A stretch of 51,573 nucleotides of DNA from Goodfellowiella coeruleoviolacea (lineage in GTDB: Bacteria; Actinomycetota; Actinomycetes; Mycobacteriales; Pseudonocardiaceae). A program made the translations under genes and the position numbers. The stretch spans positions 1 through 51,573 of the forward strand of contig NZ_JAMTCK010000029.1 in NCBI RefSeq assembly GCF_024171785.1. The letters run 5' to 3'. A model generated the notes under the pieces. It was given only the letters and a program-made list of their open reading frames with translations. It was not told the DNA's origin and made no database searches. Shown here in pieces: positions 25,715 through 34,700 of the stretch (position 1 is the stretch's first letter; each line of letters opens with the position of its first letter).

Positions 25715-26974
25715 GTGAACTCCTGTCGGGTTGTCGGCCTGCTGTCCGGAACGTCCATGGACGGCGTTGACGTGGCGGTTGCCGACCTTCGCCTGCGTTC
25801 GGACCAGGTCGAACTGGTGCCACTGGGGCACGCCGAACTGGACTACCCGGCCGAACTGCGGGCCGCCCTGGTGGCCGCGCTGCCACCGGCCACGTGCACC
25901 GCCGGTGAACTCTGCGCGCTGGACACCCGCACCGGCCAGGCGTTCGCCTCGGCCGCCAGCCACGCCGTGGCCACCCTCGCCGACGGGCACGCCGACCTGG
26001 TCGCCTCCCTGGGCCAGACCATCTACCACTGGGTCGAGGACAACCACTGCCTTGGCACCCTGCAACTGGGCCAGCCCGCCTGGATCGCCGAGGCCACCGG
26101 CCTGCCCGTGGTCGCCGACCTGCGCGCCCGTGACGTGGCCGCCGGCGGGCACGGCGCGCCGCTGGCCAGCACCCTGGACGCGCTGTGGCTGCGCGAGCTG
26201 GCCGAGACCAGCGGGCGGCCCGCGGTCGGGCTGAACATCGGCGGCATCGCCAACATCACCGTGGTCACCCCGGACGGGCCCGCGCTGGCCTACGACACCG
26301 GCCCGGGCAACGCCCTGCTGGACGTGGCCGCCGGCCTGGTCTCCGGCGGCGCCCTGCGCCAGGACACCGGCGGCGCGCTCGCCCGGCGCGGCCAGGTCCG
26401 CACCGACCTGCTCGACGTGCTGCTGGCCGACGACTACTACCCGGCGCCGCCGCCCAAGTCCACCGGCAAGGAGCACTTCAACGCCGAGTACCTGCGCCGC
26501 GCCCTGGGCCGGGTGCCCGAGGTGGCCGACGCCGACCTGCTGGCCACCCTGGTCGAGCTGACCGCGCGCACCATCGCGGCCGAGTGCCGGCGCCACAACG
26601 CCGGCCTGGTGGTCGGCTCGGGTGGCGGCATGCGCAACCCGGCGCTGGTGGCGGCACTGGCCGCACGGCTCGGCGCGACCCCGCTGCGCACCAGCGACGA
26701 ACTGGGGCTGCCCGCCGACGCCAAGGAGGCCTACCTCACCGCGCTGCTGGGCTTTCTGACCTGGGCGGGCGTGCCGGCCAACCAGCCCAGCGCCACCGGC
26801 GCGGCCGGCCCGAGGCTGCTCGGCAGCATCACCCCGGGCGCCCGACCGCTGCGGCCCCCGGAACCGACCACATCGTCAGTCACCCGACTCCGAATCGTGA
26901 CCCCGGACTCCCACACTCCAACCACTCCCCCGGCAACCCGCGACGCAGCAGGAGGACCCAGTGCGAACCGTTGA
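25715..26974 (+). CDS. anmK: Anhydro-N-acetylmuramic acid kinase
   Basis: AnmK opens and phosphorylates 1,6-anhydro-MurNAc to MurNAc-6-phosphate, so wall fragments can be reused. The 419-residue product has the ATP motif VVGLLSGTSMDGVDVA at its start, the GQTIYH segment, GIANITV and DTGPGNALLD, and a GSGGGMRNP motif near the end. The C-terminal ~45 residues are Pro/Thr-rich and not expected in the family. GTG at 25715 is the only start that leaves the N-terminal motif intact. It has no clear ribosome-binding site. The stop lies 14 bases inside the symporter gene, so the two are co-translated. Confidence 0.92.
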   Translation: MNSCRVVGLLSGTSMDGVDVAVADLRLRSDQVELVPLGHAELDYPAELRAALVAALPPATCTAGELCALDTRTGQAFASAASHAVATLADGHADLVASLGQTIYHWVEDNHCLGTLQLGQPAWIAEATGLPVVADLRARDVAAGGHGAPLASTLDALWLRELAETSGRPAVGLNIGGIANITVVTPDGPALAYDTGPGNALLDVAAGLVSGGALRQDTGGALARRGQVRTDLLDVLLADDYYPAPPPKSTGKEHFNAEYLRRALGRVPEVADADLLATLVELTARTIAAECRRHNAGLVVGSGGGMRNPALVAALAARLGATPLRTSDELGLPADAKEAYLTALLGFLTWAGVPANQPSATGAAGPRLLGSITPGARPLRPPEPTTSSVTRLRIVTPDSHTPTTPPATRDAAGGPSANR

Positions 26975-28475
26975 CCTCGGGATCATCGTGGTCTACCTGC
27001 TGGCCATGCCGATCATCGGCATGCTGGTGGGCCGAAAACAGCGCTCGGCCAAGGACTACTTCGTGGGCGAGAGCAGCCTGCCCTGGTGGGCGGTGTGCTT
27101 CTCGGTGGTGGCCACCGAGACGTCCACGCTGACCGTGATCAGCACGCCCGGCCTGGTGTTCGGCAACGCGCTGCTGTTCCTGCAGCTCGCGCTGGGCTAC
27201 ATCGTCGGCCGGATCATCGCCGCGTTCGTGCTGCTGCCCCAGTACTTCAAGGGCAACCTGGTCAGCGCGTACGAGTTCCTGGGCAAGCGGTTCGGCGGCG
27301 CGCTGCAGGGCGTCGCCTCGATCACCTTCGTGATCACCCGGCTGCTGGCCGAGGGCGTGCGGCTGTTCGCCGGCGCCATCCCGATCAAGGTGATCCTCGA
27401 CCACTACGGCCTGCACACCCAGTACTGGCAGATCGTGCTGATCCTGACCGTGCTCACCCTCGCCTACGCCTACGTGGGCGGCATCCGCGCGGTGGTGTGG
27501 GTGGACGTGATCCAGCTGTCCATCTACCTGCTCGGCGCGGTGGCCGCGGTGGTGGTGCTGGCCAGCTCGCTGCCGGACGGCTGGGCGTCGACCGCGGCCG
27601 AGGGCGGCCGCTTCGAGCTGTTCAACTTCACCAACAGCATCGTGACCAGCCCGTACATGTTCGTCACCGCGGTGGTCGGCGGCGCGGTGCTGTCCATGGC
27701 CTCGCACGGCGCCGACCAGCTGATCGCCCAGCGGCTGCTGGCCACCCGCAGCCTGCGTGACGGCCAGAAGGCGCTGATCGGCAGCGGTCTGGTGGTCTTC
27801 GTCCAGTTCTCGCTGTTCCTGCTGGTCGGCGTGATGCTGTGGGTGTACAACGGCGGCAAGTCCGTGGCCGAGCTGGGCATGCAGAGCGCGGACGACGTGT
27901 TCCCCACCTTCATCGTGGACGACCTGCCGGTCGGCCTGTCCGGGCTGCTCATCGCCGGTGTGCTGGCCTCCACCATGGGCGCGCTGGCCTCGGCGCTCAA
28001 CGCGCTGTCCACGTCCACGGTCGCCGACCTCTACCAGCGGTTCACCAAGCGGGCGCTGCCCGACGCCAGCGTGCTGCGGCACGGCCGGATCTGGACGCTG
28101 ATCTGGGCGGGCGTGTTCGTGGTGTTCGCGTCGATGTTCTCCAGCACCAAGAACTCCGTGATCGAACTGGGGCTGGGCATCACCGGCTACACCTACGGCG
28201 CGCTGCTCGGCGCGTTCCTGCTGGGCCTGCTGGTGCGCCGGGCCCGGCAGCTGGACGCGATCATCGCGTTCGTGGTGACCGTGGTGGTGATGGCCACGGT
28301 GATCCTGGGCGTGACGTTCACCGGCCCGAACGGCAAGGAACTGCCGCTGGCCTACCCCTGGTACACCCCGCTGGGCGTGGTGGTGACGCTGGTGGTCGGC
28401 GGCCTGCTGGCGCTGCGCCACCGCAACCCACCCGAGCCCGAGGTGGAGCAGGCCGTGGAGGCCACGGCCGCCTGA
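26961..28475 (+). CDS. Sodium:solute symporter (SSS family)
   Basis: A 504-residue integral membrane protein with about 13 hydrophobic segments, of the Na+/solute (SGLT/NanT/PutP-type) family. It shows SSLPWWAVCFSVVATETSTLTVIS near residue 38 and a later STMGALASALNALSTSTVAD segment typical of the sodium-binding core. GTG at 26961 has GCAGGAGGA upstream and overlaps anmK by 14 bases. The overlap suggests that it imports the sugar that AnmK phosphorylates (anhydro-MurNAc or a related amino sugar), but this is inference from context. Terminates at 28476-28492. Confidence 0.92.
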   Translation: MRTVDLGIIVVYLLAMPIIGMLVGRKQRSAKDYFVGESSLPWWAVCFSVVATETSTLTVISTPGLVFGNALLFLQLALGYIVGRIIAAFVLLPQYFKGNLVSAYEFLGKRFGGALQGVASITFVITRLLAEGVRLFAGAIPIKVILDHYGLHTQYWQIVLILTVLTLAYAYVGGIRAVVWVDVIQLSIYLLGAVAAVVVLASSLPDGWASTAAEGGRFELFNFTNSIVTSPYMFVTAVVGGAVLSMASHGADQLIAQRLLATRSLRDGQKALIGSGLVVFVQFSLFLLVGVMLWVYNGGKSVAELGMQSADDVFPTFIVDDLPVGLSGLLIAGVLASTMGALASALNALSTSTVADLYQRFTKRALPDASVLRHGRIWTLIWAGVFVVFASMFSSTKNSVIELGLGITGYTYGALLGAFLLGLLVRRARQLDAIIAFVVTVVVMATVILGVTFTGPNGKELPLAYPWYTPLGVVVTLVVGGLLALRHRNPPEPEVEQAVEATAA

Positions 28476-28492
28476 GCCGGCCGACGGCCGGC
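28476..28492. terminator. Bidirectional hairpin after the symporter
   Basis: GCCGGCC-GAC-GGCCGGC gives a 7-base stem with a 3-base loop immediately after the symporter stop codon. The gene on the other side converges. Confidence 0.65.
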
Positions 28493-28511
28493 GCGCTGGC
28501 CTCCCCGGGGT

Positions 28512-28832
28512 TCAGGCGGCCCCGTGGGAGGCCAGCCAGGCGGTGTGGTCCGGGTCGACCAGGTCGGCGTAGCGGGGGTGCCGCAGCAGCCAGCCGGTGA
28601 TGAACGGACAGCGCGGGCGGGCGCGCCGGCCCCTGGCCCGCACGTCGTCCAGCGCGGCTCTGGCGAGTTCGCCACCGATGCCGACCCCTTCGAACTCGGG
28701 GAACACCGTGGTGTGGCGGAACACCACGGTGTGGCCGATCACGCGGTACTCGGCGATGCCCGCCAGCTCGTCGGCGACGTACGCCTCGTAGCGGCCCCGT
28801 TCCGGCACGTCTCGAACGACGACCGTGTCCAT
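28512..28832 (-). CDS. Small GNAT-like protein (Yjdj type)
   Basis: A 106-residue stand-alone GCN5-related acetyltransferase fold of the short YjdJ/Gtn10 class. It has GRYEAYVADELAGIAEYRV, then FRHTTVFPEFEGVGIGGELARAALDD, the acetyl-CoA loop, and a CPFITGWLLRHPRYADLV end, where short GNATs keep a C-P-[FY]-x-x-[KRG] motif. ATG at 28832 follows a GGAGGAGAT site. Members of this class have no agreed substrate. Confidence 0.85.
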   Translation of the reverse strand: MDTVVVRDVPERGRYEAYVADELAGIAEYRVIGHTVVFRHTTVFPEFEGVGIGGELARAALDDVRARGRRARPRCPFITGWLLRHPRYADLVDPDHTAWLASHGAA

Positions 28833-28991
28833 GGCGATCTCCTCCAACCATGAGGAAGCACTGGCACCGGGTCGTTTCCCAGGATGCCCGCTCACCGGCT
28901 GTTCCGCCGGCCAGTCGGGCCAATTCGCCCCGTCCCGGGCGCTCACGCCACGCGGAGTGGATCAGTCGGGCCGGGTTGGCATGATGACCCG

Positions 28992-29597
28992 ATGCGCGGA
29001 ACTGATGTTCGACACGCGGCCGAGCGGGCCACCGGCTTCCTGACCACCACACTGGACCGGGACTGGTCGGCCCCGATCCCGGGGCTGGACATGTCGGTGG
29101 CCGAGGTGGTCGCGCACGTCGGCGACTGCCTGCTCTGGTACCCGTTCGACCTGACCGCCGGCCGCACCGAACTGTCCACTGTGGAGCTGGAGGTCCGGCG
29201 GGACAGCGGCCCGGCCGACCTGGTGACCACCCTGGGCGCGCTGGCCCGGGTGCTGGCCTCGGTGGTCGACGGCAGCGCCGAGCAGGCGCGCGGCTTCCAC
29301 CCGTGGGGCGTGGCCGATCCCGCCGGGTTCGCGGCCATGGCCTGCGACGAGATCCTGGTGCACACCGATGACGCGGCCCGGGGTCTCGGGCTGCGCTTCA
29401 CCCCGCCGGCCGAACTGGCCGCGGCCGTCCTGCGCCGGTTGTTCCCGTGGGCGCCCCCGGACGGCGACCCGTGGCAGGTGCTGCTGTGGGCCAACGGCCG
29501 GATCGACCTGCCGGGCCGGCCACGTCAGGTGAACTGGCGCTGGCACAGCGCGCCACTGTCCGAATGGGACGGAAAGGTCCCCTCGGCACAGTCCTGA
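28992..29597 (+). CDS. Maleylpyruvate isomerase-family (mycothiol/DinB-like) protein
   Basis: A 201-residue four-helix-bundle protein of the TIGR03083/MDMPI_N type. Visible features are GLDMSVAEVVAHVGDCLLWY near residue 35, and the segments AMACDEILVHTDDAARGL and FPWAPPDGDPWQVLLWANGRI. The His residues in VAHVGD and LVHTDD are the usual metal ligands, together with one more near the N-terminus. Such proteins often use mycothiol in actinobacteria. ATG at 28992 is chosen, with a weak ribosome-binding site. No pathway can be assigned. Confidence 0.82.
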   Translation: MRGTDVRHAAERATGFLTTTLDRDWSAPIPGLDMSVAEVVAHVGDCLLWYPFDLTAGRTELSTVELEVRRDSGPADLVTTLGALARVLASVVDGSAEQARGFHPWGVADPAGFAAMACDEILVHTDDAARGLGLRFTPPAELAAAVLRRLFPWAPPDGDPWQVLLWANGRIDLPGRPRQVNWRWHSAPLSEWDGKVPSAQS

Positions 29598-29622
29598 GCG
29601 ACGGCCGGCCCGCCGCGCGTGA

Positions 29623-31053
29623 TCAGCCGCGGGGCACCGCGCGCAGCCGGGCCACCACGGGCAGCCCGAGCAGGGCGAGCAGGCCGGTGAGCACGAAGAT
29701 CGCGGTCAGCGCGGTGTGGGTGGTGCCGCCGGCCAGGTGCACCTGGGCGATCACCCCGCCGCCCAGGCCGCTGAGCAGCGCGGTGGCCAGGGTCTGCGCC
29801 AGTTGCAGTGCCGCGCCCACCGCGCCCTGCTGATCAGCCGGGGCGTGGTTGAGCACCTGCGTGCTGCTGGCGTTGTAGGCCAGCCCCATGCCCACGCCGG
29901 CCACGGCCCAGCCGGCCACCGCGACCAGCGCCGGCACCGTGCTGGTGAGCACGGCCCCGGCCATGATCACCACGCCGAGCAGCAGCACGGCCAATCCCGT
30001 GGCGGTGTCGGTGACCCGGCCGCCACCGCCCGTCCGGCCGTCCCGCCTGGCCTGCAGCGCCGAGCCGAGCACCCAGGTGATCGCGCCGGCGGACAGGCCG
30101 AACCCGGCCAGGGTGGCGTCCAGCCCGCGCAGTTCGGTCAGGCCCAGCGGCAGGAACGCCTCGCTGCCGAAGTACACCGCGCACAGCAGGGCGCGCACCA
30201 CGATGCCGGCGGGCACGCCCGGCCGGACCAGCAGCGTGCCGGCCGGGGTGACCCGGCGCAGGGCCACGGTCGCGAGCACGCCGCCGACCAGGGCGAGCAC
30301 CACCACCGCGGGCAGGGCGTCCAGTTCGAACGCGGCCAGCAGCACGGCCGTGCCCAGGGTGAGCAGCACGCTGTGCGCGACCGGCCCCCGCCACCACGGC
30401 CGGTCGGGGGCGGGTCGGGCGGCCGGCGCGGTGCCGGCCAGCCGGGCCAGCGCCGGCAGGGTGAGCAGGGCCGCCGCCGCGACCAGCGGGATGAGCAGCA
30501 CGAACACCCACCGCCACGAGGCGTGCTCGGTGATCAGCCCGGCGATCGGCGGACCGAGCAGGGAGGGCAGGGTCCACGCCGAGGACAGCAGTGCCATGGC
30601 TCTGGCCTGCAGACCCGCCGGGTAGGCGCGGCCGATCACGCCGTAGGCCAGGCCCATCACCGCGCCCACGCCCAGTCCCTGCACGGCCCGGCCGCACAGC
30701 AGGAACCACCACGAGCCGGCCACCCCGGCCAGCACGCAGCCCACGGCGAACACGACCAGGGCCACGCCCAGCGCGGTGGCCGGGCCGACCCGGTCGGCGC
30801 CGCGGCCGGCCACCACCGTGCCGATGATGTTGGCCAGCATCAGCGCGGCCAGGCCCCAGCCGTAGGAGTCGAGTCCGCCCAGGTCACGGGCGATGTCGGG
30901 GAGAACCGTGGCCACGCCGAGGGATTCGAACGCGACCAGGCTCACCGACAGGACCACGCCCAGGGTCAGCGCCCGGTACCGGGCCGAGAACACGCCGCCG
31001 GCGTCGGCCGCCGACCCGCCACCGGTGTCCACCGGTGTACTGCTCGCTGACAT
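29623..31053 (-). CDS. MFS drug-efflux-type transporter
   Basis: A 476-residue major-facilitator protein with about 12-14 hydrophobic helices. The N-terminal half has the motif FESLGVATVLPDIARDLGG and loop 2-3 motif A-like GRGADRVGP, typical of DHA2/DHA1 exporters, followed by GRAVQGLGVGAVMGL. ATG at 31053 has GGGAGGTGG upstream. It is divergent from a TetR regulator across 74 bases with clear operator palindromes, the classical arrangement of a repressor and its efflux target. Substrate unknown. Confidence 0.9.
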   Translation of the reverse strand: MSASSTPVDTGGGSAADAGGVFSARYRALTLGVVLSVSLVAFESLGVATVLPDIARDLGGLDSYGWGLAALMLANIIGTVVAGRGADRVGPATALGVALVVFAVGCVLAGVAGSWWFLLCGRAVQGLGVGAVMGLAYGVIGRAYPAGLQARAMALLSSAWTLPSLLGPPIAGLITEHASWRWVFVLLIPLVAAAALLTLPALARLAGTAPAARPAPDRPWWRGPVAHSVLLTLGTAVLLAAFELDALPAVVVLALVGGVLATVALRRVTPAGTLLVRPGVPAGIVVRALLCAVYFGSEAFLPLGLTELRGLDATLAGFGLSAGAITWVLGSALQARRDGRTGGGGRVTDTATGLAVLLLGVVIMAGAVLTSTVPALVAVAGWAVAGVGMGLAYNASSTQVLNHAPADQQGAVGAALQLAQTLATALLSGLGGGVIAQVHLAGGTTHTALTAIFVLTGLLALLGLPVVARLRAVPRG

Positions 31054-31079
31054 GACAGCGCTCCACCTCCCGCAATTAA

Positions 31080-31096
31080 CGTTCCGATCCGGAACG
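31080..31096. promoter_or_regulatory. TetR operator candidate 1
   Basis: CGTTCCG-ATC-CGGAACG has perfect 7-base arms. It lies midway between the divergent MFS and tetR genes, so a bound TetR dimer could block both promoters. Confidence 0.75.
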
Positions 31097-31101
31097 AAAC
31101 G

Positions 31102-31121
31102 ATAGTGGAGCGCACTATACT
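31102..31121 (+). promoter_or_regulatory. tetR promoter -10 overlapped by second inverted repeat
   Basis: ATAGTG-GAGCG-CACTAT (31102-31118) has perfect 6-base arms and overlaps a consensus-like -10, TATACT, at 31116-31121. The tetR GTG starts at 31128, six bases after the -10, so transcription probably begins at the start codon and the mRNA is leaderless. Auto-repression is likely. Confidence 0.65.
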
Positions 31122-31127
31122 CAGCCC

Positions 31128-31751
31128 GTGACCTCCTCACCAGCGGCTGTCCGGCGCACCGGCCGTCCCCGGGACGCGCGCATCGACGCCGCCGTGCTGG
31201 CGGCCACCGCCGACCTGCTCGAACAGGTCGGCTACGCGGACTTCACCCTGGAGGCGGTGGCCGCGCGGGCCGGCACCACCAAACCGGCGATCCGCCGCCG
31301 CTGGCCGTCCCGCCAGCACCTGGTGGTCGACGCCCTGGCCAGCAGCATGGGCACCGCGCCCACCCCGGACACCGGCTGCACCCACTGCGACCTGATCATC
31401 GGGATCAACACGCTGACCAGGGCGTTCACCGACACGGTCGCGCGGCGCGTGCTCCCGGCGCTGGTCGCCGACCTGGCCGAGGACGCCCAGCTGGCCGAGT
31501 CCTTCCGCGACCGGCTGTTCCACCCGAGGCGGGCCACCACCGCCGAGGCGCTGCGCCGGGGCATCGAGCGCGGCGACATCCGCGCCGACGCCGACATCGA
31601 CCTGCTGCTGGACCTGCTGGCCGCCACCACCTACTACCGGGTGCTGTTCAACCACCTGCCGGTCACGCCCGACCTGGCCGAACAGGTGGTGCTGGTGGTG
31701 CTCGGCGGGGTGGCCACCGACCAGTGGCGCAGCCGACCCGCCCCGCACTGA
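31128..31751 (+). CDS. TetR-family transcriptional regulator
   Basis: A 207-residue repressor-type protein. The N-terminal helix-turn-helix is at about 20-65 (AAVLAATADLLEQVGYADFTLEAVAARAGTT in pieces, then KPAIRRRWPSRQHLV). The C-terminal ligand domain has the TetR_C form with ALRRGIERGDIRADADIDLLLDLLA. Cys residues occur in TGCTHCD. It begins at GTG with no Shine-Dalgarno site, matching a leaderless transcript. It is divergent from the MFS gene and presumably represses it. Confidence 0.92.
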   Translation: MTSSPAAVRRTGRPRDARIDAAVLAATADLLEQVGYADFTLEAVAARAGTTKPAIRRRWPSRQHLVVDALASSMGTAPTPDTGCTHCDLIIGINTLTRAFTDTVARRVLPALVADLAEDAQLAESFRDRLFHPRRATTAEALRRGIERGDIRADADIDLLLDLLAATTYYRVLFNHLPVTPDLAEQVVLVVLGGVATDQWRSRPAPH

Positions 31752-31796
31752 ACCCGGCCCACGGGGGCCGCGGCCGACCCGGGCGGGCGAGTGTGG

Positions 31797-34700
31797 TCAG
31801 CCGGCCGGCTGGGCCTCGGCCGCCGGCGGGGGCGCGGACCGGCGCGCGCCGTCCTGGCCGCGCAGCCGCTGCGAGATCACCGTGGTGATGCCGTCGCCGC
31901 GCATGCTCACCCCGTACAGGGCGTCGGCGATCTCCATGGTCGGCTTCTGGTGGGTGATGATGATCAGCTGCGAGGACTCCCGCAGCTGTTCGAGCAGGCC
32001 GATCAGCCGGCGCAGGTTGGTGTCGTCCAGCGCCGCCTCGACCTCGTCCATCACGTAGAACGGCGAGGGGCGGGCCCGGAAGATGGCCACCAGCATGGCC
32101 ACCGCGGTCAGCGACTTCTCGCCACCGGACAGCAGCGACAGCCGCTTGACCTTCTTGCCCGGCGGCCGGGCCTCCACGTCCACGCCGGTGGTGAGCAGGT
32201 CGTCCGGCTCGGTCAGCACCAGCCGGCCGTCACCGCCGGGGAACAGGGTGGCGAACACGACCTCGAACTCGCGGGCCACGTCGGCGTAGGCCGAGGCGAA
32301 GACCTCCAGGATCTTGTCGTCGACCTCCTTGACCACGGTCAGCAGGTCGCGCCGGGTGTCCTTGAGGTCCTCCAGCTGGGTGGACAGGAACTTGTAGCGC
32401 TCCTCCAGCGCGGCGAACTCCTCCAGCGCCAGCGGGTTGACCTTGCCCAGCAGGGACAGGTCCCGCTCGGCCCGCTTGGCGCGGCGCTGCTGGGTGTCCC
32501 GGTCGTAGGGCATGGGCTGCGGGGCCATCACCTGTTCGCCGCGCTGCTTGGCCGCCTCGTACTCGGCGATCTCCACCGGGCTGGGCGGCACCGGCACGTC
32601 CGGCCCGTACTCGGTGACCAGGTCGGCCAGGCCGATGCCGAACTCCTCGGCGATCCTGGTCTCCAGCTGCTCGATGCGCAGCCGCTGCTCGGCGCGCAGC
32701 ACCTCGTCCCGGTGCACCGCGTCGGTCAGCTTCTCCAGCTCGGTGCTCAGCTCCCGCACCCGCTGGCGCACCTGGGTGAGCGCGGCGTCCAGCTCGGTGC
32801 GCAGCCGCTGGGCCGCGTCCCGGTCGCGCTCGGCGCGCAGCAGCGAGGTGGCGATGCGCTCCATGGCGGTCTGCCCGGCGGCCACCACCGCGTTGGCCAC
32901 GGCCGCGCCCCGCGCCCGCGCCGCCCTGGCCTTCTCCGCGCGTTCCCTGGCCTCGCGCTCGGCGCGGGCGGCCCGGCGCAGCTGGTCGGCGCGGCCGTGC
33001 AGGGCGCGGGCCCGCTCCTCGGCGGTGCGCAGCGCCAGCCGGGCGTCCATCTCCTGCTGGCGGGCGGCGGCCAGGCGGTTGCCGGCCTCGTCGCGCTCGC
33101 GGGTGTCGGGTTCGTCGTCCACCTGCTCGGACTGGGCGGCGGCCAGCCGCTGCTCCAGCTCGGCCAGGGTGGCCAGGCCGTCCTGGCGGGCCTGCTCGAC
33201 CTTGGCGCGCTGCGCGCTGACCCGGTCGACCTCGGCCGCGGCCGACTTCGCGGCCTGGCGCAGCCGGGTGATCCGCTCCGACGAGCGGGCCCGGCGCACC
33301 TTGGCGTCGTTGAGCGCCTCCTTGAGTTCGCCCACCTCGGCGCGGCGGGCCTGCTGCTCGGCGCGGGCGCCGGCCAGCGCCGCCGTGGCGTGCTGCAACT
33401 GCCGTTCGGCCTCGGCCAGCCGGTCCTGGGCCTCGTCCACCGCGGCCTGGACCTCGATCACGCTCTGGCTGCGACCGGAGCCACCCACCGCCCAGTCCGC
33501 GCCGAACACGTCACCGCCGGTGGTGACCGCCCGCACCGACGGGTGCGCGGCCACCAGCTGCCTGGCCTGGTCCAGGTCGACGACCACGGCCACCCGGTGC
33601 AGCGCCCGGCACACCGCGGGCCGCAGCGCCTCGGGCGCGCGCACCAGGTCCACCGCCCAGCGCGCCCCCTCCGGCAGCGCCGGCCAGTCCACTGTGGACT
33701 CGGCCGGGGCGCCGGGGTCGTCGCCGATGAGCACGCCGGCGCGGCCGGCGTCGGACTCGCGCAGCAGTTCCAGCGCGGCCAGCGCGTCCGCGCCGCCGGC
33801 CACCGCCACCGCGTCGGCCACCGGTCCGAGGGCCGCGGCCAGCGCCACCTCCGCGCCCGGTGCCACGCTGAGCAGCGCGGCCACCGACCCGAGCAGGCCG
33901 GGCAGCCGGTCGCCGGCGGCCAGCAGCGCGCCGGCGCCGTCCTTGCGGGTCAGCCCCAGCGACAGCGCGTCCACCCTGGCCTTCCAGGACGCGATCTCCC
34001 GCTCGGCCGCGCGCTCGGCGCGGACCAGCTCCTCCACGCGTTCCTTGGCCGCGGTGTTGGCGGCCACCGCCTGCTGGTGGCGTTCGTCCAGGCTGGCGTC
34101 GCCCTCGTCCTCGGTGCCCACCTCGGCCTGGGCCTCGGCCAGTTCCCGCTCGGCCTGCTCGGCCCGCTCGGCCGCCTCGGCCAGGGCCACCGACAGCCGC
34201 TCGATCTCCTCGGCGGTGGCGTTCGTCTTGCTGCGCAGCGCCTCCACCTGGCCGGACAGCCGGGCCAGGCCCTCACGCCGGTCGGCGATGGCGCGCACCG
34301 CGGCCAGGTGCTCGCGTTCGGCGGCGGAGACCAGCTGCTCCAGTTCGGTGCGCACCTCCAGGGCCTCGGCCAGGCTGACCCTGGCCTCGGTGACCCCCTC
34401 CTGGAGTTCGGCCTCCAGCTCGGCGGCCCGCTCGGCCTCGGCCTCCAGCTCCTCCGGGTCGCGGCCGCCCCTCGGCTTGTCCCCCTCGGCGGACAGGTGC
34501 CTGGCCCGCTCCACGGCCAGCCGGACCGTGCCGGACAGCCGTTCCTCCAGCGCGGACAGCCGGTACCAGGTCTCCTGCGCCGCGGCCAGCCTGGGTTCGG
34601 CCGCCGCGATCTGCTCCTCCAGGTCGTTCTGCTGGGCCTGGGCGACCTGCAGCGCCTGCTCGACCTCGGTGCGCCTGGCCCTGGCCGCGGCCTCGTCCTG

